Positions 1 through 8,832 are shown, numbered from the stretch's first letter. The stretch is DNA of 64,000 nucleotides from Streptomyces griseoflavus (GCF_014649995.1 NZ_BMUC01000018.1:81822-145821), one strand, 5' to 3'. The notes: generated by a model not told the origin, from the letters alone. Numbers and translations are program-made.

Positions 1-947
1 GACTCGTCCTTCTCCGGGTTCATCACGGTGACCAGCAGCACCTTGCCGCCCCGCTCGGCGACACCGGTGAAGGTCGCGCCGGCGTTGGTGGTGTTGCCGT
101 TCTTCACACCGGCTATGCCCTGGTAGACGGGCACGTCGGAGGCTCCGCTCAGCAGCCGGTTGGTGTTCTGGATCTCGAAGGACCCCCGGACCTGCTTGCC
201 CTTCTTGTCCTTCTTCGTCTCGCCGGGGAACTTCGCCCGGACCGTCGAGGCGTACTCCCGGAAGTCCTTCTTCTGCAGCCCCGAACGGGCGATCAGCGTC
301 AGGTCGTACGCGGACGAGACCTGCCCCTCGGCGTCGTAGCCGTCCGGGCTGACCACCTGGGTGTCGAACGCCTGGAGTTCGTCGGCGTGCGCGTTCATCT
401 CCCGGACGGTGTTCTCCACGCCGCCGTTCATCGCCGCCAGCACGTGCACCGCGTCGTTGCCGGAGCGGAGGAAGACACCCTGCCACAGTTCGTGGACCGT
501 GTACGTCTCCTCCTCCTTGATCCCGACCATGCTGGAACCGGAACCGACCCCGGCCAGGTCGGAGACCTCGACCCGGTGCTCCGTCGTCTTGGGCCACTTC
601 GGCAGCAGCGTGTCCGCGAACAGCATCTTCAGGGTGCTCGCCGGGGCCAGCCGCCAGTGCGCGTTGTGCGCGGCGAGCACCTCGCCGGACTCGGCGTCGG
701 CGACGATCCAGGACCGGGCGGACAGCTCCTTCGGCAGGACCGGCACCCCGCTCGCCAGGTTGACCTGCGTGCCCGGCTGCCCGAGCCGCGCGCCGCCCAC
801 CGTGGACATCGCGGCCGGGGGCGTGGCCGAGGGTGTCGCCGGGGGTTTGGGGGCCGCCAGGGCGACGGGCGCGGTCAGCGCGGTGGACAGCAGGACCGTG
901 GTGGCGACCAGCAGGGAGCGCCGGACGGTGTTCTTGGGTGCGGGCAC
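1..947 (-). CDS. D-alanyl-D-alanine carboxypeptidase (S11 family), 3' part outside window
   Basis: Exported penicillin-binding-type enzyme that trims the terminal D-Ala of peptidoglycan stem peptides. The window edge cuts it, so only the first 315 residues are visible. Residues 1-32 form a signal peptide (RR then a hydrophobic run ending ALAA), followed by a Pro/Thr-rich linker. The catalytic SxxK is S104-T-L-K107 and the SxN is S162-G-N164. The third motif reads K282-N-G where KTG is usual. The GTG start at 947 directly precedes the signal peptide; another in-frame GTG lies at 971-969 and neither has a strong ribosome-binding site. It is transcribed away from the small membrane gene at 1120. 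The family assignment is firm; the exact start is not. Confidence 0.9.
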   Translation of the reverse strand, partial: MPAPKNTVRRSLLVATTVLLSTALTAPVALAAPKPPATPSATPPAAMSTVGGARLGQPGTQVNLASGVPVLPKELSARSWIVADAESGEVLAAHNAHWRLAPASTLKMLFADTLLPKWPKTTEHRVEVSDLAGVGSGSSMVGIKEEETYTVHELWQGVFLRSGNDAVHVLAAMNGGVENTVREMNAHADELQAFDTQVVSPDGYDAEGQVSSAYDLTLIARSGLQKKDFREYASTVRAKFPGETKKDKKGKQVRGSFEIQNTNRLLSGASDVPVYQGIAGVKNGNTTNAGATFTGVAERGGKVLLVTVMNPEKDE

Positions 948-1119
948 GGACGGAAACGTACATGCCACATCGGAGGATGTCCCGCCCCGGTCGCCACCCC
1001 CGGAAAGGAACCGGACAGGGGCCGGTGATACTGGACGTATGCCGTGCTCACCCGGGGGACAACCCCTGGACCCCCGGCCGCCCGCGGGAGCCCGGTACCG
1101 CGATGAAAGGTCTTGTTCG

Positions 1120-1371
1120 GTGAAGCTCAGCCGCCCCGTCTCCTGGTTCCTGCTCACCTTCGGGGTGTGGAGCTGGATCATCTGGATCACTTTCGTCAAG
1201 AACCTGGTCAAGGACAGCAGCGGGCTCGCGTTCGAAAACGGGAATCCGACGGCGTACTTCTTCGTTCATCTGACGCTGGCCGTCGTCTCCTTCATATGGG
1301 GGACGGTCATCGGGGGCATCGGGTTGCGCGGACTGCGCGCATTGAGCCGGACGTCACGGACGACGTCGTAA
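1120..1371 (+). CDS. SCO4848-family small membrane protein
   Basis: Protein of 83 residues with two membrane segments, about 8-25 (Trp/Ile rich) and 45-70, joined by a short polar loop containing KDSSG. It looks like the small actinobacterial membrane family named after S. coelicolor SCO4848, for which I know no function. The GTG at 1120 follows GAAAGG at 1105-1110 with good spacing. The only other start in this frame would run far upstream through the oppositely oriented carboxypeptidase gene, so it is rejected. It ends 24 bases before the metallophosphoesterase and probably shares its transcript. Confidence 0.75.
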   Translation: MKLSRPVSWFLLTFGVWSWIIWITFVKNLVKDSSGLAFENGNPTAYFFVHLTLAVVSFIWGTVIGGIGLRGLRALSRTSRTTS

Positions 1372-1395
1372 CGGAAAGCAGGGGAACACCGCACC

Positions 1396-2733
1396 GTGGC
1401 CATCGTTGTCTTTGTACTCGTCGCGCTCCTGGTCCTGGCCGTCCTGGTCACGGGCAACTGGTACGTGTGGCGGCGCCTGTTCCGGGACACCACACGGGGC
1501 CCGGGCGCCGTGCGCCGCGCCGGTGCGGTGCTGATCGCCGGAGGCTGGGCGCTGACCTTCGGCGCGTTCGCCGTCTCGCGGTCCGGGGCGCCCTTCTGGC
1601 TCCAGCAGGTGCTGGCCTGGCCCGGTTATCTGTGGCTTGCGCTGTCCCTGTACCTGCTGTTGGCGGTGCTCGCGGGTGAGCTGGTGCGGCCGGTGCTGCG
1701 CAGGGTTCTCCAGCGGCGGGACCGGGCCGCGGGGGCGACGGCGGTGCCGGCGGACCAGCCCGCGAAGCCGGAGGCCATATCCGTGGGCAAGGGGGCGGGC
1801 CCGGTGCGGGACACCGGGACGGACGCCGGACCGGATGCCGGACCGGGTGCGGGACCGGACGGGGGAGAAGCCCCCGCGGTGCCGGAGGTTCCGGCTCCGG
1901 CGGCCGGGCCCTCGCGCCGGCTCTTCGTCTCCCGGGTCGTCGGCGGGGCCGCCGCCGCGGCGGCCGTGGGGACGGTGGGTTACGGGACGTACGGGGTGCT
2001 GCGCGGGCCGCGGGTGAAGCGGGTCACCGTGCCCCTGGCCAAGCTGCCCCGCGCGGCGCACGGCTACCGCATCGCGGTGGTCAGCGACATCCACCTGGGG
2101 CCGGTGCTGGGGCGGGGGTTCGCGCAGAAGGTCGTCGACACGATCAACTCGACCCAGCCGGACCTGATCGCGGTCGTCGGGGACCTCGTGGACGGTGACG
2201 TGAAGGATCTCGGGCCGGCCGCGGCCCCGCTGGCGCAGCTGAGGGCACGGCACGGGTCGTTCTTCGTCACCGGCAACCACGAGTACTTCTCGGGTGCCGG
2301 GCAGTGGGTCGAGGAGGTGCGGCGGCTCGGACTGACCCCGCTGGAGAACGCGCGCAGGGAACTGCCGTACTTCGACCTGGCCGGGGTCAACGACGTGGCC
2401 GGGGAGGACGAGGGCCAGGGGCCGGACTACCAGCGGGCGTTGGGGGACCGGGACCGGGAACGGGCGTGCGTGCTGATGGCCCACCAGCCCGTGCAGATCC
2501 ATGACGCCGTGGACCACGGGGTCGACCTGCAGTTGTCCGGTCACACGCACGGGGGACAGCTGTGGCCCGCGAGCCTGCTCGCCGCTGCGGCCAACCCGAC
2601 GCTGGCGGGCCTGGAGCGCTACGGGGACACGCAGTTGTACGTCAGCCGGGGAGCGGGTGCGTGGGGGCCGCCCACCCGGGTGGGAGCGCCGTCGGACGTC
2701 ACGGTGATCGAGCTCGCCTCGCGGGAGGCGTGA
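1396..2733 (+). CDS. membrane-anchored metallophosphoesterase
   Basis: Protein of 445 residues. Residues 1-105 hold about three hydrophobic helices, followed by a Gly/Pro/Asp-rich linker to about 170, another hydrophobic segment (about 180-205) and then a calcineurin-like phosphoesterase domain. The metal-site motifs are all present: D231-I-H, G-D263, G-N-H295-E, MAHQP near 363 and G-H383-T-H385. This architecture matches YkuE/YaeI-type membrane phosphoesterases, some of which cleave UDP-sugar or lipid phosphates; the substrate here cannot be read from sequence. The catalytic domain probably lies on the outer face, but that is inference. GGGGA at 1382-1386 precedes the GTG start. Reading stays open in frame for 33 codons after the stop (see the entry at 2734). 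Confidence 0.85.
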   Translation: MAIVVFVLVALLVLAVLVTGNWYVWRRLFRDTTRGPGAVRRAGAVLIAGGWALTFGAFAVSRSGAPFWLQQVLAWPGYLWLALSLYLLLAVLAGELVRPVLRRVLQRRDRAAGATAVPADQPAKPEAISVGKGAGPVRDTGTDAGPDAGPGAGPDGGEAPAVPEVPAPAAGPSRRLFVSRVVGGAAAAAAVGTVGYGTYGVLRGPRVKRVTVPLAKLPRAAHGYRIAVVSDIHLGPVLGRGFAQKVVDTINSTQPDLIAVVGDLVDGDVKDLGPAAAPLAQLRARHGSFFVTGNHEYFSGAGQWVEEVRRLGLTPLENARRELPYFDLAGVNDVAGEDEGQGPDYQRALGDRDRERACVLMAHQPVQIHDAVDHGVDLQLSGHTHGGQLWPASLLAAAANPTLAGLERYGDTQLYVSRGAGAWGPPTRVGAPSDVTVIELASREA

Positions 2734-2835
2734 GGGGCACCGCACCGTGAGGCCCTCGACCGGCTCACCGCGCTCGTCGCGGGCACCGCACGCGTCGCGG
2801 AACTCACGGCAGCGGAACCGGACGCCTCCGCCTGA
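2734..2835 (+). pseudogene. possible remnant of a coding 3' end
   Basis: Immediately after the metallophosphoesterase stop the same frame stays open for 33 codons to a TGA at 2833. The reading (HREALDRLTALVAG..., ending EPDASA) looks like a helical protein C-terminus with normal Streptomyces codon bias. There is no convincing start or ribosome-binding site. It may be the tail of a deleted gene, or chance in high-GC DNA. Confidence 0.2.
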
Positions 2836-2920
2836 GCCCGGCCCGGCGGCCCCCGTCCGCCCGGACCGCCGTCGTGTCCGGTGCCGGGCGCTGCCGTGTA
2901 CGCCGGGGGGCCGCCCGGCC

Positions 2921-4474
2921 TCACCGGGCCGGAGGGTCCGGGGTGCTGACGTGTGCGGTGCCGGGCGCGTGAGCCCGGGGCCGTCCGGCGTCGGCGGCCC
3001 CGGGTGTCCGGGGCGCCGTCGGCTCCGGTGCGGGGCGGTTCGGGAGTGTCACGGTGACGGTCAGGCCCTCGCCCGGTGCCGTGCTCACCGTCACCTCGCC
3101 GCCGTGCGCCCGCACGACCCCCTGCACGATCGCCATGCCCAGACCGCTCCCCGCGCCCCCGCCCACCCGGAAGAAACGGTCGAAGACCCGGGCCGCGTCC
3201 TCGGGCGCGAGCCCGGGCCCGTCGTCCGTCACGGACAGCCGCACCTCCCCGTCCTCGCGGACCACCCCCAGCCGCACCGGTACGTCGGCCGGGGTGTGCG
3301 TGCGCACGTTGCCGAGCAGGTTGCCCAGGACCTGCCGCAGCCCGGCCTCGTCCGCGCGCACCAGCACCGAGCCGCCGGCGTCCACGGTCACCGGACGCTC
3401 CGGCTGCTGCGCCCGCACGTCCTCCGCCGCGTCCCGCACCAGCCGGCACACGTCCACGTTCCGCAGCCGCAGTTCGGGACGCTGGTCCAGCCGGGCCAGC
3501 AGCAGCAGTTCGTCGACCAGCCGGGCCATCCGCTCGGACTCCGTCATCATCCTGTCCCAGGCCCGCCCGCGCTCCGCCGGCTTCCGCAGCATCCCCCGGT
3601 CGTACAGCTGGAGGTAGCCGCGTATCGCGGCCAGCGGTGTGCGCAGTTCGTGCGAGGCGTCGGCGACGAACCGGCGCAGCTGGGCCGCGCTGCGCTCGCG
3701 CGTGCGGTACGCCGACTCCACCTGCTGGAGCATCGAGTTGAGGGCGAGCCGCAGTTGCTCCACTTCGAGGATCGTCTCCCGGCTGGAGGGCACCCGCCGG
3801 GTCAGGTCGCCTTCCGCGATCGCCGACGACGTCTCCACCATGTCCTCCAGCGACCGCATCCGGCGCCGCACACTGAACATGGTCAGGCAGGCGAGCAGCG
3901 ACAGCAGCAGCGTGCCGATGGCCAGGTCGAACCTGACCGCCTTGGCGACGACGTCGTGCACCGCCTCGGTGGACGCGGCGATCATGATGTACGTGCCGTC
4001 CGCGAGCCGGGTGCCGGTGACCCGGTAGGCGGAGCCGCGCACGGTGACGTCGCGCGGCTCCGGGTCCCGCAGCAGCGCCGGCACGTCGCCCACCGCGTCC
4101 GCCAGGGCCCGCTGGGCGTCGGTCGGCGCGAAGCCCAGGACGCCGACGGGCTCGCCCCGGGCGTCCACCGCCGCGAAGATCGAGTCCGGGTCGTCCTCCC
4201 TCTCCCAGTCCGGATCCACCCGGTCGCGGAAGAAGCTCAGCACGCTCAGGGAGTCGATCTGCCGCAGCGTCAGCTCGGAGCCGCCCAGCGAGTCGCGGGT
4301 CCGGGTCAGCTCCGCGTCGATCTGGTCGAGCAGGTAGTAGCGCATGCCCAGCACGCTCACCACGGTGGCGGCGACGATGCCGAGCGCCAGCAGCACCACG
4401 TTGGCCAGGGTCAGCCGGCCGCGCAGCGAGTGAACACCCCGCATGCGAGCAGGCCTTCGCGCGGGCAGCCTCAC
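2921..4474 (-). CDS. two-component sensor histidine kinase
   Basis: Protein of 517 residues with classic domain order: membrane helix about 21-43, extracytoplasmic sensor of about 135 residues, second helix about 183-201, HAMP about 201-255, dimerisation/phosphoacceptor domain with H275 in ADASHELRTPL, then a HATPase domain with N box (GNLLGN), DDGPGLA and GSGLGMAI. It signals to the response regulator gene just upstream: its GTG start overlaps that gene's stop by four bases (GTGA), so the two are translationally coupled. An alternative ATG at 4444 would drop ten residues. The MMPL exporter is divergently transcribed from the pair, so it is the obvious candidate target; that is inference. Confidence 0.92.
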   Translation of the reverse strand: MRLPARRPARMRGVHSLRGRLTLANVVLLALGIVAATVVSVLGMRYYLLDQIDAELTRTRDSLGGSELTLRQIDSLSVLSFFRDRVDPDWEREDDPDSIFAAVDARGEPVGVLGFAPTDAQRALADAVGDVPALLRDPEPRDVTVRGSAYRVTGTRLADGTYIMIAASTEAVHDVVAKAVRFDLAIGTLLLSLLACLTMFSVRRRMRSLEDMVETSSAIAEGDLTRRVPSSRETILEVEQLRLALNSMLQQVESAYRTRERSAAQLRRFVADASHELRTPLAAIRGYLQLYDRGMLRKPAERGRAWDRMMTESERMARLVDELLLLARLDQRPELRLRNVDVCRLVRDAAEDVRAQQPERPVTVDAGGSVLVRADEAGLRQVLGNLLGNVRTHTPADVPVRLGVVREDGEVRLSVTDDGPGLAPEDAARVFDRFFRVGGGAGSGLGMAIVQGVVRAHGGEVTVSTAPGEGLTVTVTLPNRPAPEPTAPRTPGAADAGRPRAHAPGTAHVSTPDPPAR

Positions 4475-5160
4475 GTCAGCCCGTACCCGACCCCGCGCCG
4501 GGTGGTGATCACCGGCGGGCCCAGGGTGTCGAGCTTGCGCCGCAGATAGCTGATGTAGGTCTCCACGACGGTCGATTCGGCGGGCGCGTGCTCGTACTGC
4601 CAGACGTGGCGCAGGAGTTGCTCCTTGGGCACGATGCGGCCGCCGTTGCGCACCAGGAAGCGCAGCAGCGCGTACTCGGTGGGGGTCAGTTCCACCGAAC
4701 GGCCCGCGCGGCGCACCGAGTACGTCGTCTCGTCCAGTTCCAGGTCGCCGTGGCGCAGCGGAGCCCGCTGCGGCAGCACGTCGGCGGGGCGGGTGCGGCG
4801 CAGTACGGCGGTGATCCGGGCGACGACCTCGTCGATGTTGAACGGCTTGGTGATGTAGTCGTCGCCGAAGCCGAGCGCGCCGACGATCTCGGCGGGCGCG
4901 TCCCGTGCGGTGAGGAAGACCAGCGCCGTCTCCGGGAGCCGGGCACGCAGTTCACGGCCGAGGGCGCGGCCGTCCCCGTCGGGCAGCATCACGTCGAGCA
5001 GGGCGCAGTCGGGGCGGAAGCGCTCGGTCAGGGTGAGCGCCTCCCGGACCGTGGCCGCGGTCATGACCTCGAAGCGGTGGTAGCGCAGGGCGATGGCGAG
5101 GACGTCCGCGATGCTCTCCTCGTCCTCCACGACCAGCACGGTGCCGGGAGCTGTCGTCAT
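4471..5160 (-). CDS. OmpR/PhoB-family response regulator
   Basis: Protein of 229 residues. The receiver domain has the acidic pair E12-D13, phosphoacceptor D56 in CALLDVMLP, T84 and K105. A winged-helix DNA-binding domain follows (about 135-227) with ELTPTEYALLRFL and the terminal TTRRGVGYGL typical of the OmpR class. The ATG at 5160 has GGGGG just upstream; longer in-frame starts run into the divergent promoter region and are rejected. It is first in the two-gene operon with the kinase. Only about 155 bases separate it from the MMPL gene on the other strand, so one regulator could control both directions. Confidence 0.92.
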   Translation of the reverse strand: MTTAPGTVLVVEDEESIADVLAIALRYHRFEVMTAATVREALTLTERFRPDCALLDVMLPDGDGRALGRELRARLPETALVFLTARDAPAEIVGALGFGDDYITKPFNIDEVVARITAVLRRTRPADVLPQRAPLRHGDLELDETTYSVRRAGRSVELTPTEYALLRFLVRNGGRIVPKEQLLRHVWQYEHAPAESTVVETYISYLRRKLDTLGPPVITTRRGVGYGLT

Positions 5161-5315
5161 GCCCCCAGTATCGGTGCGACCGCATGCCGCCGTGGGGGTC
5201 AACGCCTTGGAGTTCCTTGAGAGTCCGGCGCGAGTCGTGTCGCCGGGCGGGCACCGCCGCCGATCCTGCTGCCCAGGACCTGGGGGACCGACCGATTCGA
5301 CGAAGGAGCTGGAAC

Positions 5316-7757
5316 GTGGCGGCATTGGCACGCTGGTGCTATCGGCATCGGCTGGTGGTCCTGTTGCTGTGGGTGGGGGCACTGCTCGGACTGGGGGTCT
5401 CGGCGAGCAGTGCGGGCACGAACTACGCGGAGGTGTTCTCGCTCCCGGACACCGACTCCAAGCGCGCGTACGACCTGATGGAGCGGGCGTTCCCGGACCG
5501 CGCGGGCGACACCGACACCGTGGTGTGGAAGGCCGGGGAGGGTTCGGTGCGCGACGACGCGGTACGGTCCCGGATCGAGCCGGCGCTGGCGGAGATCGGG
5601 CGCATGGACGGCGTCGGCGACGTCACGGGTCCGTACGGCGAGCGGGGCGCGGCGCAGATCAGCGAGGACGGACGGATCGCCTACGCGCAGGTCACGTTCG
5701 CCGAGCAGGCGGACGCCGTGCCGAAGGAGCTGGTGCGGGACGTCGTCGACACCGCGCGGGGCGCCGCGCGCGACGGGCTCCAGGTGGAACTGGGCGGCCA
5801 GGCCATCACGCGCGTGCAGGAGCCGCCGACGGGCACGGCCGAACTGGTGGGCATCCTCGCGGCCGCCGTCGTGCTGTTCGTGGCCTTCGGGTCGCTCTTC
5901 GCGATGCTGCTGCCGATCGTGGTCGCCGTCTTCGGCGTCGGCGCCGGCATGTTCGGCACCCAGCTGATGGGCCACGTCACCGACGTCCCCGAACTCGCCT
6001 CGCTGCTCGCCACGCTGATCGGGCTCGGCGTGGGCATCGACTACGCCCTGTTCATCGTCACCCGGCACCGGCGTGGCATCCTGCGCGGCGCCGATCCGGA
6101 GGAGGCGGCGGTCACTGCTCTCGACACGTCGGGCCGGGCGGTGCTGTTCGCGGGCGGCACGGTGTGCATCGCGCTCGCCGGGATGCTGGTGACCAACCTG
6201 CGGTTCCTGGACGGTGTGGTCATCGGGACCTCGCTGACCGTCGTGCTGAGCGTGCTGGCCGCCGTCACCCTGCTGCCCGCGCTGCTCGGGCTGCTCGGCC
6301 ACCGGGTGCTCAGCCGCCGCCAGCGCCGCGCGCCGGCGGCGCGGGGGCCGCAGGCCCGGGAGGCGAGCGGTCTCGCCGCGCGCTGGTCCGCCACCGTCGA
6401 ACGCCGTCCGCGGTCCGTCGCCGTGCTCGCCGTCGTGCTGATGGCCGCGCTCGCGCTGCCGCTGCTGTCGCTGCGGCTGGGCACCGTGGACCAGGGCAAC
6501 GACGACACCTCCCTGACCACCCGGCAGGCCTACGACCTGCTCGCCGAGGGCTTCGGGCCCGGGTTCAACGGACCCCTCCAGGTGGTCGTGGACGGGGAGG
6601 CGTCCGACGCCCTGGTGACGGCGGTACGGGAGACCGAGGGGGTCGCCCGGGTCGCCGCGGTGCCGCCCGCCAACGGGGTGAGCGTCATCCAGGTGATCCC
6701 CGAGACGTCACCGCAGGACGTGGAGACGGACCGGCTCATCGACACCCTGCGCGAGGAGGTCATTCCCGGGGCGGGCGCCGAGGCGCACGTCGGAGGCGTG
6801 ACGGCGGTGTCGAAGGACTTCGCGTCGGTGACGGGCGACCGGCTGCCGCTGTTCATCGCCACGATCATCGGTCTGGGCTTCCTGCTCCTGCTGCTGGCGT
6901 TCCGTTCCGTCGTGGTGCCGCTGACGGCGGCCGTGATGAACCTGCTCGCGGCGGCGGCGTCCTTCGGCGTCCTCGTGGCGGTCTTCCAATGGGGCATCGG
7001 CCTGGACGTGCTGGGCCTCGGCCAGGAGGGCCCCATCGCGTCCTTCCTGCCGATCATCATGCTGTCGCTGCTGTTCGGCCTCTCCATGGACTACCAGGTG
7101 TTCCTGGTGAGCCGGATGCACGAGGAGTGGGTGCACACCCGGGACAACGCCCGCGCGGTGCGCGTCGGCCTCGCGGAGACCAGCCGGGTCATCAACTCCG
7201 CCGCCCTGATCATGGTCTGCGTCTTCCTCGCGTTCGTGCTCAGCGGTGACTACGGGGCGGCCATGGCGGGTGTGGGCCTGGCCGCGGCGGTCGCCCTGGA
7301 CGCGTTCATCCTGCGCACCGCGCTGGTCCCGGCCGTGATGCACCTGCTCGGCCGGTCCAACTGGTGGCTGCCGGCCGGACTCGACAAGCGGCTTCCGCAC
7401 CTGGCGGTGGAGCCCCGGGAGGACACCGCTTCGCGGCCCGCCGCCGGAACACCGTCGCCGGACCCCGGCGGGCGCGACGGCGGCCCCTCGGTCGTCCACG
7501 GTTTCGTACGCACCGCCGACGGTGAGCCCGTCGAGGGCGCGGACGTGGCCCTGATGACCCCGGGTGGCCGCCGGCTGGACCGGGTGGTCTCCCTCGCCGA
7601 CGGCGCGTACATCGTCTCCGTGCCGGCCCCGGGCACCTATCTGCTCGCGGCGACGGCGACCCGGTACGGCGCCCGCGCGGCACACGTGACGGTGACGGAG
7701 GATCCCCTGGTGCACGACGTGGAACTGACGCCCGGTGAGGTGGACGCCGTCAACTGA
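5316..7757 (+). CDS. MMPL/RND-family membrane exporter with C-terminal carboxypeptidase-regulatory-like domain
   Basis: Protein of 813 residues. Residues 1-720 have the MmpL plan: one N-terminal helix, an extracytoplasmic loop, a five-helix bundle (about 175-345), a second loop, and a second bundle (about 500-690) including LFGLSMDYQVFLVSR. Such proteins export lipids or hydrophobic compounds using the proton gradient. After the last helix and a Pro-rich linker, residues 725-810 form a beta-sandwich module (VVHGFVRTADGEPVEGADV..., then DGAYIVSVPAPGTYLLAAT) of the carboxypeptidase-regulatory type. The GTG start has AAGGAG at 5303-5308. The stop lies inside the 3' end of the convergent TetR gene, an 8-base overlap. 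Substrate unknown. Confidence 0.9.
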   Translation: MAALARWCYRHRLVVLLLWVGALLGLGVSASSAGTNYAEVFSLPDTDSKRAYDLMERAFPDRAGDTDTVVWKAGEGSVRDDAVRSRIEPALAEIGRMDGVGDVTGPYGERGAAQISEDGRIAYAQVTFAEQADAVPKELVRDVVDTARGAARDGLQVELGGQAITRVQEPPTGTAELVGILAAAVVLFVAFGSLFAMLLPIVVAVFGVGAGMFGTQLMGHVTDVPELASLLATLIGLGVGIDYALFIVTRHRRGILRGADPEEAAVTALDTSGRAVLFAGGTVCIALAGMLVTNLRFLDGVVIGTSLTVVLSVLAAVTLLPALLGLLGHRVLSRRQRRAPAARGPQAREASGLAARWSATVERRPRSVAVLAVVLMAALALPLLSLRLGTVDQGNDDTSLTTRQAYDLLAEGFGPGFNGPLQVVVDGEASDALVTAVRETEGVARVAAVPPANGVSVIQVIPETSPQDVETDRLIDTLREEVIPGAGAEAHVGGVTAVSKDFASVTGDRLPLFIATIIGLGFLLLLLAFRSVVVPLTAAVMNLLAAAASFGVLVAVFQWGIGLDVLGLGQEGPIASFLPIIMLSLLFGLSMDYQVFLVSRMHEEWVHTRDNARAVRVGLAETSRVINSAALIMVCVFLAFVLSGDYGAAMAGVGLAAAVALDAFILRTALVPAVMHLLGRSNWWLPAGLDKRLPHLAVEPREDTASRPAAGTPSPDPGGRDGGPSVVHGFVRTADGEPVEGADVALMTPGGRRLDRVVSLADGAYIVSVPAPGTYLLAATATRYGARAAHVTVTEDPLVHDVELTPGEVDAVN

Positions 7758-8571
7758 CGGTGCCGGGGCGCTCGTCGCCGACGGGCGCCCCCTTCTCCGC
7801 GGGCGCCCTCTTCTCCGCGGGCGTCCCCTTCTCCGCGGGCGCCGCCTTCCCGGCGGGGTCGGGAAGCGCCTTGGTCATCCCGGGCAGGAACTCCGTGAAC
7901 AGTTCGTGCACCTCCCGGACCAGGGGCCGCAGCACCCGGAAACGGGCCAGGGCGACACCCCGCGCGGTGATCCGGGCCCCCCGCTCGGCGAGCCGGTAGC
8001 TGCGCTCGCGGCCCTCGGTCCGGTCGAAGATCCAGTAGAGGCACAGCCCCATCTGCGACAGCCACATCAGCTCCGGCAGGATGTCGCGCAGTTCCTCGGG
8101 CACCTTGGTCCTCGTCCCGGCCAGCACCGCGCGGTGCACGCTGATCGCCTCCTGGCGCGCGTGCTCGGACTCGGGGGAGAAGGGGCTGAGCGGGCTGTCC
8201 GGGTCGGCCGCGTTCTTGAAGAACTGCACCGCGAACTCGTGGTACGGCGTGGCGATGTCCAGCCACGCCTTCAGCACCCCCGCGAGGCGGGCCTCCAGGT
8301 CGCTCTCGCGGGCCAGGACCTCCCGGGTCGCCACCTGGTGCTCGGCGGCGATCCGGTCGTAGAAGCCCTGGATCAGGTGCTCCTTGCCCTCGAAGTAGTA
8401 GTACGCGTTGCCGACGGAGACGCCGGCCTCCTTGGCGATGGCCCGCATGGTCGTCTTGTCGTAGCCGCGCTCCTGGAACAGCCGCATGGCCGTCTGGAGG
8501 ATCAGGGCGCGGGTCTGCTCGGACTTGCTGAGGGGGGCGCCGTCGCCGGGGCCGTCGTTCTTCGCGGGCAC
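7750..8571 (-). CDS. TetR-family transcriptional regulator
   Basis: Protein of 273 residues with an N-terminal TetR helix-turn-helix (about 18-65: TRALILQTAMRLFQERGYD, then TTMRAIAKEAGVSVGNAYYYF) and a helical ligand domain. The last 35 residues are a charged tail of near-repeats of PAEK(G/R)(T/A/G), encoded by an 18-base tandem repeat. I chose GTG 8571 because it directly precedes the conserved part; the reading frame is open to 8772 but that stretch looks non-coding. It converges on the MMPL gene with an 8-base overlap and may regulate it or something unlinked. The ligand is not predictable. Confidence 0.85.
   Translation of the reverse strand: MPAKNDGPGDGAPLSKSEQTRALILQTAMRLFQERGYDKTTMRAIAKEAGVSVGNAYYYFEGKEHLIQGFYDRIAAEHQVATREVLARESDLEARLAGVLKAWLDIATPYHEFAVQFFKNAADPDSPLSPFSPESEHARQEAISVHRAVLAGTRTKVPEELRDILPELMWLSQMGLCLYWIFDRTEGRERSYRLAERGARITARGVALARFRVLRPLVREVHELFTEFLPGMTKALPDPAGKAAPAEKGTPAEKRAPAEKGAPVGDERPGTVS
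7783..7854 (+). repeat. 18-bp tandem repeat, about four copies
   Basis: Units of 18 bases (7783-7800, 7801-7818, 7819-7836 and a diverged copy 7837-7854), each beginning GGGCG and carrying CTTCTCCGC. They encode the PAEK repeats at the TetR-family protein's C-terminus. The length keeps the reading frame, so copy number can vary without a frameshift. Confidence 0.85.
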
Positions 8572-8777
8572 GGGAAGAGAGCCTAACGCCAGGGGCGGGC
8601 GCCCCACGGCGCGGTGCGGGTACCGGCGTCGCAGGTCGGCGGGGTGCGGCTGAGGTCCGCCGCGCGGATCGGGGGCGCGGTGCCTCCCGGGAGTGGGCGT
8701 CGAGACCGTCACCGTAGGGGCGGAGTGTGCCCTCACGTCCGTCTCGGGCCCGTGCGCCCGGACGTGTGGCACAGCCG

Positions 8778-8811
8778 GAGGGCCCCGGTCTCCGGCGGAG
8801 ACGGGGCCCTC
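8778..8811 (-). terminator. terminator of the sdhCDAB operon
   Basis: Strong hairpin about 20 bases downstream of the sdhB stop. The stem GAGGGCCCCG...TCTCCG pairs with CGGAGACGGGGCCCTC, with one bulged G. Confidence 0.75.
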
Positions 8812-8832
8812 TCGGACGTACGGCGGCGTACC

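Noticed and set aside
1120-1371. Longer form of the small membrane protein (336 residues from 361)
   Set aside because: The added N-terminal part runs antisense through the clear D,D-carboxypeptidase gene and lacks any domain; GTG 1120 has its own ribosome-binding site.
2747-4549. 600-residue open frame antisense to the histidine kinase
   Set aside because: The kinase has all catalytic boxes; the antisense frame is Arg/Pro/His-rich and shows no domain.
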